The translations under genes were made by a program, and so were the position numbers. From contig DPQQ01000010.1 in NCBI GenBank assembly GCA_003538975.1, forward strand, positions 6,598-70,597: 64,000 nt of DNA, in the 5' to 3' direction. Positions within the stretch are counted from its first letter, which is position 1. Every line of letters begins with the position of its first letter. The notes under the pieces were generated by a model. That model saw only the letters and a list, made by a program, of their open reading frames with translations, did not search any database and was not told the origin of the DNA. Below are positions 53,184-60,819 of the stretch, one piece after another. This stretch comes from Clostridiales bacterium (GTDB lineage Bacteria; Bacillota; Clostridia; Christensenellales; Borkfalkiaceae).

Positions 53184-53212
53184 TTGAATAATTTCCTGAC
53201 TTGTGATAAACT
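53184..53212 (+). promoter_or_regulatory. Promoter for the 53254 gene
   Basis: TTGAAT (53184-53189), 17-bp spacer, TAAACT (53207-53212), 41 bases before the ATG. Confidence 0.6.
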
Positions 53213-53253
53213 ATACTCGTAACCGCAAAAGACGGTGATAAACGGAGTAAATT

Positions 53254-54327
53254 ATGGATATTTTAACCGAAAAATTATTGAAACACAAAAAAATAAATTC
53301 AGGCAAATGGGGCAAATGTCATTGTCAGGGAATGACCATGGATAAAGAAAAGAATTATATTTATTATTCTTTTACCACAAAACTCGTAAAAACCGATCTT
53401 GACGGCAACGTTTTAGGTTACGTCGACAACATAACCGGACATCTCGGATGTATTGATTTTAACGACGAAGACGGCAAAGTTTACGCTTCGCTCGAATATA
53501 AAAACGACGAAATCGGCAGGGGAATATTAAAAAACCTCGGGTACTCGGACGAAAACATAAAAGACGGCTTTTATATAGCGATATTCGACGCGGATAAAAT
53601 GAACCGCCCCGCGATGGACGCCGAAACGGACGAAGTCATGAAAACCGCTTATTTAAAAACGGTTTACGACGATTTTACCGAAACGACAACGGAAGGAAAA
53701 GAACACGTTTACGGCTGTTCGGGTATAGACGGTCTTGCGATAGGACCTGACTCCGGCGATAAAAGCGGTAAAAATTATCTTCACGTGGCGTACGGGATTT
53801 ACGGAGATACCGGGAGAGAAGACAACGATAATCAGGTTATTTTGCAGTATGATATAGAAAAACTGAACGAAACGGCAAAAGTTCATAAGCAGTCGGCAAT
53901 GCACACGTCGGGACCTGAAGAAAGAAACAAATACTTTTTATTCACCGGCAACACGACTTACGGCGTGCAGAATCTCGAATACGACGAGTATACCGGAGAT
54001 TATATCGTTTCCGTTTATACGGGGCATAAAGAAAAATTCCCGAATTATACGACGTTTGTTATAGACGGGAAAATTGCGCCGGTTACCGTTAGCGGAAAAA
54101 AGTTTTTGACATTAAAAAACTGCGGGATGACAAAGGCCGGCATAAGCGGGTACTATCAATATCTCGGCGGGGTTGAAATCGGAGCGATGGGCATGCATTC
54201 AGTCGGGAACGGGTTGTTTTATATAGTGGATCCGCAGTGGGAGGATAAGGAAAACCTTTACGTTTATTCCGAACTTTACAAAATAGACGAATCGGATAAA
54301 AACGAACTTTTCAAAAAAGTCGATTAA
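53254..54327 (+). CDS. Uncharacterised cytosolic protein, propeller-like
   Basis: This 357-residue protein has no signal peptide or membrane span and matches no family that I can name. Several beta-rich units look like propeller blades: GMTMDKEKNYIYYSFTTKLV, LGCIDFNDEDGKVYASL, GIDGLAIGPDSG with NYLHVAYGIYG, QNLEYDEYTGDYIVSVYTG and GMHSVGNGLFYIVDP. Acidic loops (DFNDEDGK, DPQWEDKE) could bind metal. The conserved-looking CHCQGM near residue 23 and YGCSGIDG near 153 would be the first places to look for an active site. It is monocistronic with its own promoter and terminator. Confidence 0.75.
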   Translation: MDILTEKLLKHKKINSGKWGKCHCQGMTMDKEKNYIYYSFTTKLVKTDLDGNVLGYVDNITGHLGCIDFNDEDGKVYASLEYKNDEIGRGILKNLGYSDENIKDGFYIAIFDADKMNRPAMDAETDEVMKTAYLKTVYDDFTETTTEGKEHVYGCSGIDGLAIGPDSGDKSGKNYLHVAYGIYGDTGREDNDNQVILQYDIEKLNETAKVHKQSAMHTSGPEERNKYFLFTGNTTYGVQNLEYDEYTGDYIVSVYTGHKEKFPNYTTFVIDGKIAPVTVSGKKFLTLKNCGMTKAGISGYYQYLGGVEIGAMGMHSVGNGLFYIVDPQWEDKENLYVYSELYKIDESDKNELFKKVD

Positions 54328-54346
54328 AAAATATAATAAAAAAATA

Positions 54347-54379
54347 AAAAGGCGATAAGAAAAACTTATCGTCTTTTTT
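54347..54379 (+). terminator. Terminator, upstream copy of the pst-flanking repeat
   Basis: A 13-bp stem with one G-U pair around AAAAA, then a T-run. The 33 bases are the same as those at 60053-60085 except for one position. Confidence 0.88.
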
Positions 54380-54406
54380 TATCCGTTTTTTTATTTTCCG
54401 TACGAT

Positions 54407-54423
54407 TTTACAATTTTATTACA
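54407..54423 (+). promoter_or_regulatory. Candidate Pho box and pst promoter
   Basis: TTTACA (54407-54412) and ATTACA (54418-54423) are spaced 11 bp apart, matching the Bacillus-type PhoP repeat (TT-N-ACA, 11-bp period). Taking ATTACA as the -35, a 17-bp spacer leads to TTTACT (54441-54446) as -10. Only two good repeats are seen; three or four are usual. Confidence 0.5.
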
Positions 54424-54503
54424 AGATGCGGGGCGAATATTTTACTTTAAGGCTTTATTCTTATGGCGTTAAACAGAGAAAAGAAAAAAAGGAGAAAGAA
54501 AAA

Positions 54504-55310
54504 ATGAAAAAACTCACAAAGATTTTAACCTGCGTTATGTGCGCAATGCTCGTCGTTCCGTTTACGCTCGCTTTCGCGGCTTGCGGAGGAAAGACAAACG
54601 ATAACAAGGTAACCGTTTCGGGTTCTTCGTCCGTAACGCCGATAATGGAAAAGCTCGCAGCGGAGTACGAAAAAACTCACGACGTAAGAATAACGGTAAA
54701 CATGTCGTCTTCCGGCGCCGGCATAAGCGACACTCAGAACGGACTTAACGATTTCGGAATGTCGTCGAGAGCGCTTAAAGACGAAGAAACCGGAATTACC
54801 GGCGAAACGTTATGTATGGACGGCATAGCTCTTATCGTAAGCAAAGATAACGAAGTTTCGGACGTTAAAAAAGAGGACGTAAAGGCTTTGTTCGAAAACG
54901 GTACCGCTATCCCCGGAACGGCGATAACTGCGGCTATCGGAAGAGACGCTTCGAGCGGAACGAGATCGGCTTTCGACGAACTTCTTAAAATAAAGAACGG
55001 TTACCATACTTCGGTATCGCTCGTTGCGGAAACAGGCAACGTAATAGAAGCGATAAAGACTTCGCCGGTAAGCATCGGATATATTTCTTACGGCAGTCTC
55101 GGAAGCAGCGTAAAAGCGGTAAGTCTCGACGGAGTCGCCTGCACGATCGAAAATATCAAAAACAATACTTACGCTCTTCAGAGACCGTTCGTCATAGTGC
55201 TTAAAGAAGGCGCCGAACTTTCCAAAGCGGCTAAAGGATTCTACGATTATATAATGAGCGCAGAAGCGCAGACGATAATTGCGGGCGCCGGATATATCTC
55301 GGTAAAATAA
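54504..55310 (+). CDS. pstS: Phosphate-binding lipoprotein PstS
   Basis: The 268-residue protein has a lipoprotein signal ending at FAAC (Cys at residue 28) and the PstS fold: VTVSGSSSVTPIMEKLAAEY (phosphate loop), MSSSGAGISDTQNG, FGMSSRALKDEE, ALIVSKDNEVSD, and AIGRDASSGTRSAF (second phosphate loop, about 151-164). It captures phosphate outside the membrane for the Pst ABC importer. The ATG at 54504 is chosen because AAAGGAGA precedes it and the signal peptide begins there; the frame also runs upstream to 54426. The permease gene starts 1 bp after the stop. Confidence 0.93.
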   Translation: MKKLTKILTCVMCAMLVVPFTLAFAACGGKTNDNKVTVSGSSSVTPIMEKLAAEYEKTHDVRITVNMSSSGAGISDTQNGLNDFGMSSRALKDEETGITGETLCMDGIALIVSKDNEVSDVKKEDVKALFENGTAIPGTAITAAIGRDASSGTRSAFDELLKIKNGYHTSVSLVAETGNVIEAIKTSPVSIGYISYGSLGSSVKAVSLDGVACTIENIKNNTYALQRPFVIVLKEGAELSKAAKGFYDYIMSAEAQTIIAGAGYISVK

Positions 55311-55311
55311 T

Positions 55312-57081
55312 ATGGTACTTTCGGTAAAAAAGAAAATTTTCACCAAAGAAAACGTCGCAAAGGGGAGTTTCGCTTTTCTTGCGGCTTTTTCCGCGCTTGT
55401 GGTTTTCACGATAGTGGGATACCTTTTATACGCGAGTATTCCCGCATTCGGAGAAACAAACTTATTTAAATTCATATTCGGTTCGGAATGGTCTGCGGCG
55501 AAAGGTGTTTTCGGAATATGGCGCATGATAGTAGGAACATTTGTTCTTACCCTGTGCGCGACGCTTTTAGGCGGGACGGTCGCCGTGTTCACTGCTGTGT
55601 GGATAGTATTTTACTGTCCTAAAAAGATAAAAAAGGCGTACGTTCAGATAATAAATCTTTTAGCGGGAATACCGTCGATAGTGTACGGACTTTTCGGCTA
55701 TAAATTCCTGATGCCGCTTTTAGTTAAAATATTCAATCCCGGCAACGCGGGGTTCGGACTTTTGTCGTGCACGCTCGTTTTGTCGGTAATGATTCTGCCT
55801 ACTATAACTTCCGTTGCCAAAAACAGTCTCGAATCGGTTCCGGCGCACTATTACGAAGGCGCTCTGGCTCTCGGCTCGAATAAAAATCAGGCGGTGTGGA
55901 AGGTCCTTCTTCCCGCAGCGAAAAGCGGTATAATTTCGGCTGTCGTACTCGGTATAGGAAGGGCGGTCGGCGAAACGATGGCGGTACAGATGATAGTAGG
56001 AAACGGTTCGGGTTATCCTACCGGAGCGTTCGTCCCGTTCACCACTCTTACCAGCAATATCGTACAGAATTGGGGTTACGCAGCTCCGCCCGAACAAGCC
56101 GCTCTTATCGCAGACGGGTTTATTCTGCTTATTATTATACTTATTCTTAACGTATGTCTTATACCTATAAAAAAGCCTTCCGAAGGAAATAAGTTTTTCA
56201 CGAGAAGATTAAAGGAAAGCGAAGACAGGATTACGAGCAGAAATTACGTAAAAGGCGGCGGGGTACAGAGTATTTTCTGCATTTTGTCCTGGATATTTGC
56301 GGTAATAACGGCATTTGTTCTTGTGTTCATAGTAGCATACGTTCTCGTAAAAGGACTTCCTCATTTAAGTCTCGACTTTTTATTCGGCAAAAGCGGCAAC
56401 GCGCACACAACTCTTCTTCCTGCATTCGTTTCGACGCTTATGCTCGTCGCACTCGCTCTTTTAATAGCCTTGCCGCTCGGTACAGGCGCGGCGATATACC
56501 TTAACGAATATTCGAAAAAGAACGGAATATTTGTAAAAATAATAAGGCTTTTCACCGATACTCTCGCCGGAATACCGTCGATAGTTTTCGGACTGTTCGG
56601 AATGGTTTTCTTTGTGAAAGGTCTCGGCATGGGCTACTCGCTTGCGGCAGGTGGAATGACGCTTTCGATAATGATACTCCCTACGATAATAAGGAGCGTG
56701 GAGCAGAGCCTTTCGGAAGTCCCCGACAGCATGAGAGAAGCGAGTCTTGCCCTCGGCGCAGGAAAAATGAGAACTATTTTCAAAGTGGTTCTTCCGCAGG
56801 CGATATCCGGCATAATAACTTCCGTAATTCTGTCGGTCGGGAGAATAGTAAGCGAAAGCGCGGCTCTTATATTTACCGTAGGTTCAGCTTCGACGTTTGT
56901 TCCCGAAAGCTATGCGGACGGCGCGGCGAGTTTTTCGGTGCTGGTATGGAAATTCATGAGCAACGGCTTGCAGGTTGACGAAGCTTACGCAACGGCGGGC
57001 GTACTTCTCGTGCTCGTCGTTATACTTAACTTAGCGGTTTCGCTCGTAGAATACGGATTCAATAAGAGGAAAAAGATATGA
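55312..57081 (+). CDS. Fused phosphate permease PstC-PstA
   Basis: One 589-residue frame encodes both Pst permease subunits. Residues 1-290 match PstC ([34 protein letters not shown]; permease motif [38 protein letters not shown]). Residues ~310-589 match PstA ([69 protein letters not shown]). A ~35-residue hydrophilic stretch ([20 protein letters not shown] and on) joins them. The usual organism has two genes. Each half keeps its own EAA-type contact with PstB. It overlaps pstB by 4 bases (ATGA). Confidence 0.92.
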   Translation: MVLSVKKKIFTKENVAKGSFAFLAAFSALVVFTIVGYLLYASIPAFGETNLFKFIFGSEWSAAKGVFGIWRMIVGTFVLTLCATLLGGTVAVFTAVWIVFYCPKKIKKAYVQIINLLAGIPSIVYGLFGYKFLMPLLVKIFNPGNAGFGLLSCTLVLSVMILPTITSVAKNSLESVPAHYYEGALALGSNKNQAVWKVLLPAAKSGIISAVVLGIGRAVGETMAVQMIVGNGSGYPTGAFVPFTTLTSNIVQNWGYAAPPEQAALIADGFILLIIILILNVCLIPIKKPSEGNKFFTRRLKESEDRITSRNYVKGGGVQSIFCILSWIFAVITAFVLVFIVAYVLVKGLPHLSLDFLFGKSGNAHTTLLPAFVSTLMLVALALLIALPLGTGAAIYLNEYSKKNGIFVKIIRLFTDTLAGIPSIVFGLFGMVFFVKGLGMGYSLAAGGMTLSIMILPTIIRSVEQSLSEVPDSMREASLALGAGKMRTIFKVVLPQAISGIITSVILSVGRIVSESAALIFTVGSASTFVPESYADGAASFSVLVWKFMSNGLQVDEAYATAGVLLVLVVILNLAVSLVEYGFNKRKKI

Positions 57082-57872
57082 AAAACAAAAATACTGTCGA
57101 AAAATATGAAATAAACGGAGATATAGCCGTGAGCGTGAAAGAACTCAATCTGTATTACGGATCGTTTCATGCGCTTAAAAACGTGTATATAGACTTCCCG
57201 AAAAATAAACTGACCGCCCTTATAGGACCTTCCGGTTGCGGCAAGTCTACTCTTTTAAAGTCGATTAACCGAATGAACGATCTGGTCGACGGCTGCAAAA
57301 TAACGGGCGAAATAAAAATAGGAGATACCGATATTTACGCAAAAAACACCGATTTGTCGAGATTACGTAAAAATGCGGGAATGGTTTTTCAGCGTCCCAA
57401 TCCTCTTGCGATGAGCGTGTACGACAATATAGCTTACGGACCGAGAACTTTCGGAATAAAATCCCGCGCGGAACTCGACGAGATAGTGGAATCTTCTCTT
57501 AAAAAAGCCGCCATGTGGGACGAAGTGAAAGACCGTCTCGATAAGTCCGCTCTGGGGCTTTCGGGCGGGCAGCAGCAAAGACTTTGCATAGCGAGAGCTT
57601 TATCGGTCGAACCGCAGATACTGTTAATGGACGAACCGACTTCAGCACTCGATCCGATTTCTACGTTGAAAATCGAAGAGCTTTGCTCCGAACTCAAAAA
57701 AGACGTAACTATAATTATGGTCACGCACAATATGCAGCAGGCTTTCAGAATAGCCGATAACACCGCTTACTTTCTGCTCGGCGAAATGGTCGAATGCGGA
57801 GAAACGAAAAATATTTTTTCCGCTCCGTCAAAAAAGAGTACCGACGATTATATAAACGGAAGATTCGGTTGA
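57078..57872 (+). CDS. pstB: Phosphate importer ATPase PstB
   Basis: At 264 residues this is a standard Pst[18 protein letters not shown], Walker [20 protein letters not shown] (about 49-67), Q-loop [18 protein letters not shown], signature [15 protein letters not shown], Walker [16 protein letters not shown], and [13 protein letters not shown]. It drives phosphate import through the fused permease. The 4-base overlap with that gene implies translational coupling. 129 bases separate it from the response regulator gene, which has its own promoter. Confidence 0.97.
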   Translation: MKNKNTVEKYEINGDIAVSVKELNLYYGSFHALKNVYIDFPKNKLTALIGPSGCGKSTLLKSINRMNDLVDGCKITGEIKIGDTDIYAKNTDLSRLRKNAGMVFQRPNPLAMSVYDNIAYGPRTFGIKSRAELDEIVESSLKKAAMWDEVKDRLDKSALGLSGGQQQRLCIARALSVEPQILLMDEPTSALDPISTLKIEELCSELKKDVTIIMVTHNMQQAFRIADNTAYFLLGEMVECGETKNIFSAPSKKSTDDYINGRFG

Positions 57873-57940
57873 TAAAAGTATTTCAAGGTTCTATATCCGT
57901 ATCGCAAAAGCGGATAAACCGGCATATAGTCGCCCTCCGC

Positions 57941-57967
57941 TTTACATTTTTTTCGTATTGGTATAAT
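57941..57967 (+). promoter_or_regulatory. Extended -10 promoter for phoPR
   Basis: TATAAT (57962-57967) preceded by TGG (extended -10), with TTTACA at 57941-57946 at a short 15-bp spacing. It lies 34 bases before the regulator ATG, so phoPR can be read without the pst promoter. Confidence 0.55.
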
Positions 57968-58001
57968 ATCGTAGTGTAAAACGTAAAAAGAGAGAAGTAT
58001 A

Positions 58002-58643
58002 ATGGAAGGAAAAATTTATATTTTAGAAGACGACGCCGGCATATCGGGCCTTATAAAAGTCGCGCTTGAAATGAACGGTCTTAAGGTAAAAGCTTTCGGC
58101 TCGGTAAAAGAGTTCGAAGAAGCGTTCGGCGACGAGATACCCGATCTCGCGCTGCTCGATATAATGCTGCCCGACGGAAGCGGACTTGACGCGCTTAAAT
58201 ACGTCAAATCGAAAAATGCGGAAGTTCCGTGCATAATGCTTTCGGCGCTCGGCAAAGAAGAAGACAGGGTAAACGGACTGAATACCGGCGCAGACGACTA
58301 TATAACGAAGCCGTTTTCGGTCCTGGAACTCACCGCAAGGGTAAACGCGAGGCTCAGGGGAAACAGAAAAAAGACGTTGCTTACCGTTAAAAACGTAACG
58401 CTCGATACGGAGACTTTTTCGGTAACGGTGGACGGCGAAAACGTAACGTTAAACAAAAAAGAGTTCGAACTCTTAAAAACCCTTATGTTAAATACCGGCA
58501 AAGTAATGACGAGAGAAAAACTTTTGTCTTCGGTATGGGGTTACGACGACGGCGAAACCCGTACTCTCGATAATCACGTCGCAAGGCTCCGTAAACTCGG
58601 AATAGGGATAGAAACGGTTTTCGGCGTCGGTTACAGATTTTAA
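58002..58643 (+). CDS. phoP: OmpR-family response regulator, PhoP/PhoB-like
   Basis: This 213-residue protein has a receiver domain (acidic pair in ILEDDAG, phosphorylated Asp53 in LALLDIMLPDGSG, Lys in DYITKPFSVLEL) and a winged-helix DNA-binding domain (about 125-213: NKKEFELLKTLMLNTGKVMT, GYDDGETRTLDNHVARLRKL). Its place between pstB and a PhoR-like kinase suggests that it senses phosphate supply and binds the Pho box before pstS (inference from context). The C-terminal domain is slightly short, with a compact recognition helix. The kinase gene follows at 29 bp. Confidence 0.88.
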   Translation: MEGKIYILEDDAGISGLIKVALEMNGLKVKAFGSVKEFEEAFGDEIPDLALLDIMLPDGSGLDALKYVKSKNAEVPCIMLSALGKEEDRVNGLNTGADDYITKPFSVLELTARVNARLRGNRKKTLLTVKNVTLDTETFSVTVDGENVTLNKKEFELLKTLMLNTGKVMTREKLLSSVWGYDDGETRTLDNHVARLRKLGIGIETVFGVGYRF

Positions 58644-58672
58644 TCATAAAATATTCGATTTAAAGGCGAAAA

Positions 58673-60016
58673 ATGAAACGAAAAATATTATGGCTGTCGG
58701 TAGCGACGGTTTTTATAAGCGTAATCGTGTTCGGAATCGCTTCGACGATTATGTACTATAATTCTTCGGTCGATTCCGGCGAAGAATACCTTAAAGTTTA
58801 TATGAACTCTTTCGATTCCTCAAAATATTCGTTTGACAAAACGGGAGCGGAGGATTTTTCTTCCGTACTCGGCGGGGCGCGCGTTACGTTTATAGACGGC
58901 GACGGCTTCGTCATAGCGGACAGCGGCGAAAATATTTCGGGCTCCGATCACTCGAAGAGAGAAGAATTCGTTCTTGCGAAAAGAACCGGCGAAGGTTTTG
59001 CCGTAAGGTCGAGTTCTACTCTCGGCAAAAGAATGATGTACTATTGCCGGGCGGACAAAAGCGGAAACTTTGTAAGAATATCCGCTTTTACCGATACTTA
59101 CTGGATGATTTTTATTAAAACTCTTCCGACCGTCGCGCCTTTCTTTTTCGTCATGCTCGCGCTCTGCGTGATATTCGCGAGTTTAAGCAAGGACTTTGTA
59201 TTAAAACCAGTTAAAAAACTCGCGGAAGAAGCTGTAAGAACGGACAGCGTGGTTACAAAGGAAGAAGAGCTTAAACCGATAGCCGATATTCTCAACGAGA
59301 GAAGCCGCAATATAAAAAAGCAGATGGCGGAGATAAAAGAAGAAAAAGAACTCGTCGAAAAGGAAAGACTCTCGAAAGACGAATTCATCTCCAACGTAAC
59401 GCACGAAATGAACACTCCGCTTACTTCCATACACGGCTACGCGGAACTTTTATCGGCGGGCGGAATGACCGAAGAGCAGAAGTCGGCGGCTTACAGGACG
59501 ATAATAAGTCAGAGCGAGCGGCTCACGAATCTCATTACGTGCATAATAAATTACAGCGAGATAGAGAGCGACACCGCAGAAAACTATGAAGTGAACTTTT
59601 CCGGAATAGCGAGAGATATGATAGACTCTCTCAAGCCGGAGTTCGACAAAAGGAATATAACGGTTGAAGAAAACATTTCGGACAACGTTATCGTTTCAAG
59701 CAGAAACGAATACGTTACCGAAATAACCGGCAATCTTATCCGCAACGCGATAAAATATAACAAGGACGGCGGAAAAATAACAGTCACTCTCGACAAAACG
59801 GGCTTTACGGTAGAAGATACGGGGATAGGCATAAAAGAAGAAGATCTTCCGAAAGTATTTTCGAGATTTTTTACCGCGGACAAATCGCACGGCGGAAAGA
59901 ACGGCGGTTTCGGTCTCGGGCTTGCCGTAGTCAAAAAGATATGTTTAAAGCACGGCTGGCGTATAGGCGTTAAAAGCGAATACGGCAAAGGAAGCAAATT
60001 CACGGTAAATTTTTAA
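58673..60016 (+). CDS. phoR: Sensor histidine kinase, PhoR-like
   Basis: The 447-residue kinase has two membrane segments (about 5-28 and 146-167) bounding an extracellular ~115-residue sensor region, a linker helix (about 168-240), and HisKA with the phosphorylated His in NVTHEMNTPLTSIHGYAELL. The ATPase domain follows: N box LIRNAIKYNKDGG, G1 VEDTGIGIKEEDL, F and G2 motifs FFTADKSHGGKNGGFGLGL. It should phosphorylate the upstream regulator. No PAS domain is evident in the linker, unlike many PhoR proteins. Its ribosome binding site is AAAGGCG. Confidence 0.9.
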   Translation: MKRKILWLSVATVFISVIVFGIASTIMYYNSSVDSGEEYLKVYMNSFDSSKYSFDKTGAEDFSSVLGGARVTFIDGDGFVIADSGENISGSDHSKREEFVLAKRTGEGFAVRSSSTLGKRMMYYCRADKSGNFVRISAFTDTYWMIFIKTLPTVAPFFFVMLALCVIFASLSKDFVLKPVKKLAEEAVRTDSVVTKEEELKPIADILNERSRNIKKQMAEIKEEKELVEKERLSKDEFISNVTHEMNTPLTSIHGYAELLSAGGMTEEQKSAAYRTIISQSERLTNLITCIINYSEIESDTAENYEVNFSGIARDMIDSLKPEFDKRNITVEENISDNVIVSSRNEYVTEITGNLIRNAIKYNKDGGKITVTLDKTGFTVEDTGIGIKEEDLPKVFSRFFTADKSHGGKNGGFGLGLAVVKKICLKHGWRIGVKSEYGKGSKFTVNF

Positions 60017-60052
60017 AATAAACAAAAATAAAAAATAAAATAAAAGAAAAAT

Positions 60053-60085
60053 AAAAGGCGGTAAGAAAAACTTATCGTCTTTTTT
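60053..60085. terminator. Terminator, downstream copy of the pst-flanking repeat
   Basis: Near-identical to 54347-54379. The single change lets GGCGGTAAG also pair with TTACCGC just beyond, so it can end both phoR (+) and the SRP RNA (-). Confidence 0.88.
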
Positions 60086-60105
60086 ACCGCTTATATTCAA
60101 AAAGT

Positions 60106-60371
60106 ACCGTGAATTTTCATCCGACGACAAATATCCCGCCGGGGACTTTACAGGTAACTACTGCAAAGCTACCTTATGGCACACGCAGAAGACCGTTTAG
60201 TGCTGCTATATTCCTATCCTGACACGGTTCGCGGGACTGCGTTGCATAAGACCTTGTTATCAACATCCCTTATAAAGTTCTGCACGAAATAAAAATCGCC
60301 TCGTGAAACATTCAGCCTTGCTGAGCGAATTGCAAGTAACAGGGCATCGCTATCTCCCCGCCTATCACGGT
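60106..60371 (-). ncRNA. ffs: Signal recognition particle RNA, large (Alu-containing) type
   Basis: Read on the minus strand, the sequence starts ACCGTG, ends CACGGT (terminal pairing) and is 266 bases long, close to the 271-base Bacillus scRNA. The 5' Alu part is recognisable (GGCGGGGAGATAGCGATGCC, CTGTTACTTGCAATTCGCT). The SRP54-binding helix 8 lies at about 60195-60232 with GTGTCAGG, a GGAA tetraloop on an ATA/TAT stem, and AGCAGCACTAA. It forms the RNA core of the particle that targets membrane proteins with Ffh. A promoter precedes it and the shared terminator follows. Confidence 0.93.
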
Positions 60372-60377
60372 TTAAAT

Positions 60378-60406
60378 ATTTTAACCCATTTTAATAAAAA
60401 AATCAA
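60378..60406 (-). promoter_or_regulatory. Promoter for the SRP RNA
   Basis: On the minus strand: TTGATT (60401-60406), 17-bp spacer, TAAAAT (60378-60383); the RNA 5' end falls 7 bases after the -10. Confidence 0.75.
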
Positions 60407-60506
60407 CGTTTTTTAAAAGATATTTTTCGTCTTACCGTAACTTTGCCTTAAAAACGACAGTAATTTACGAAAAATCATTCAAAATAATCGGTTTTATCAA
60501 AAACGC

Positions 60507-60535
60507 TTTACAAAACGCAAAAAAAATAGTAATAT
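60507..60535 (+). promoter_or_regulatory. Promoter for the ileS T-box transcript
   Basis: TTTACA (60507-60512), 17-bp spacer, TAATAT (60530-60535), just before the leader. Confidence 0.6.
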
Positions 60536-60544
60536 TATAGCAAA

Positions 60545-60778
60545 TATAATAAAAGGCTATGACGAAGGACAAGTTTTTATATTTGCGCCCGAAAGAGAGC
60601 CGCGACGGTGCGATGCGGCGGAAACGGAATTTAAAAATATCACCTTTCAGCCCGGATTGCGAAATTAAAGTAGCTTTCCGCGGGAACTCCCGTCACAGAG
60701 TAATAAGCGCGCCCGTTTCTTAGGGCGAATAAGAGTGGTACCGCGGATAACCCGTCTCTTTTTACGAGACGGTTTTTT
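60545..60778 (+). promoter_or_regulatory. T-box leader (isoleucine) with terminator
   Basis: The leader has the T-box order: stem I (60560-60650, with the AGAGAG element near 60594), a specifier ATC at 60639-60641 matching isoleucine, and the T-box core AAGAGTGGTACCGCGG (60731-60746). Its TGGT can pair with the ACCA end of uncharged tRNA-Ile. A terminator follows (CCGTCTC with GAGACGG, 60752-60772, then TTTTTT). When tRNA-Ile is uncharged, the antiterminator forms and ileS is read. Confidence 0.93.
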
Positions 60779-60819
60779 ATTTTAAAAACAAATTCATTTA
60801 TAAATAAAAGGAGAGCAAA

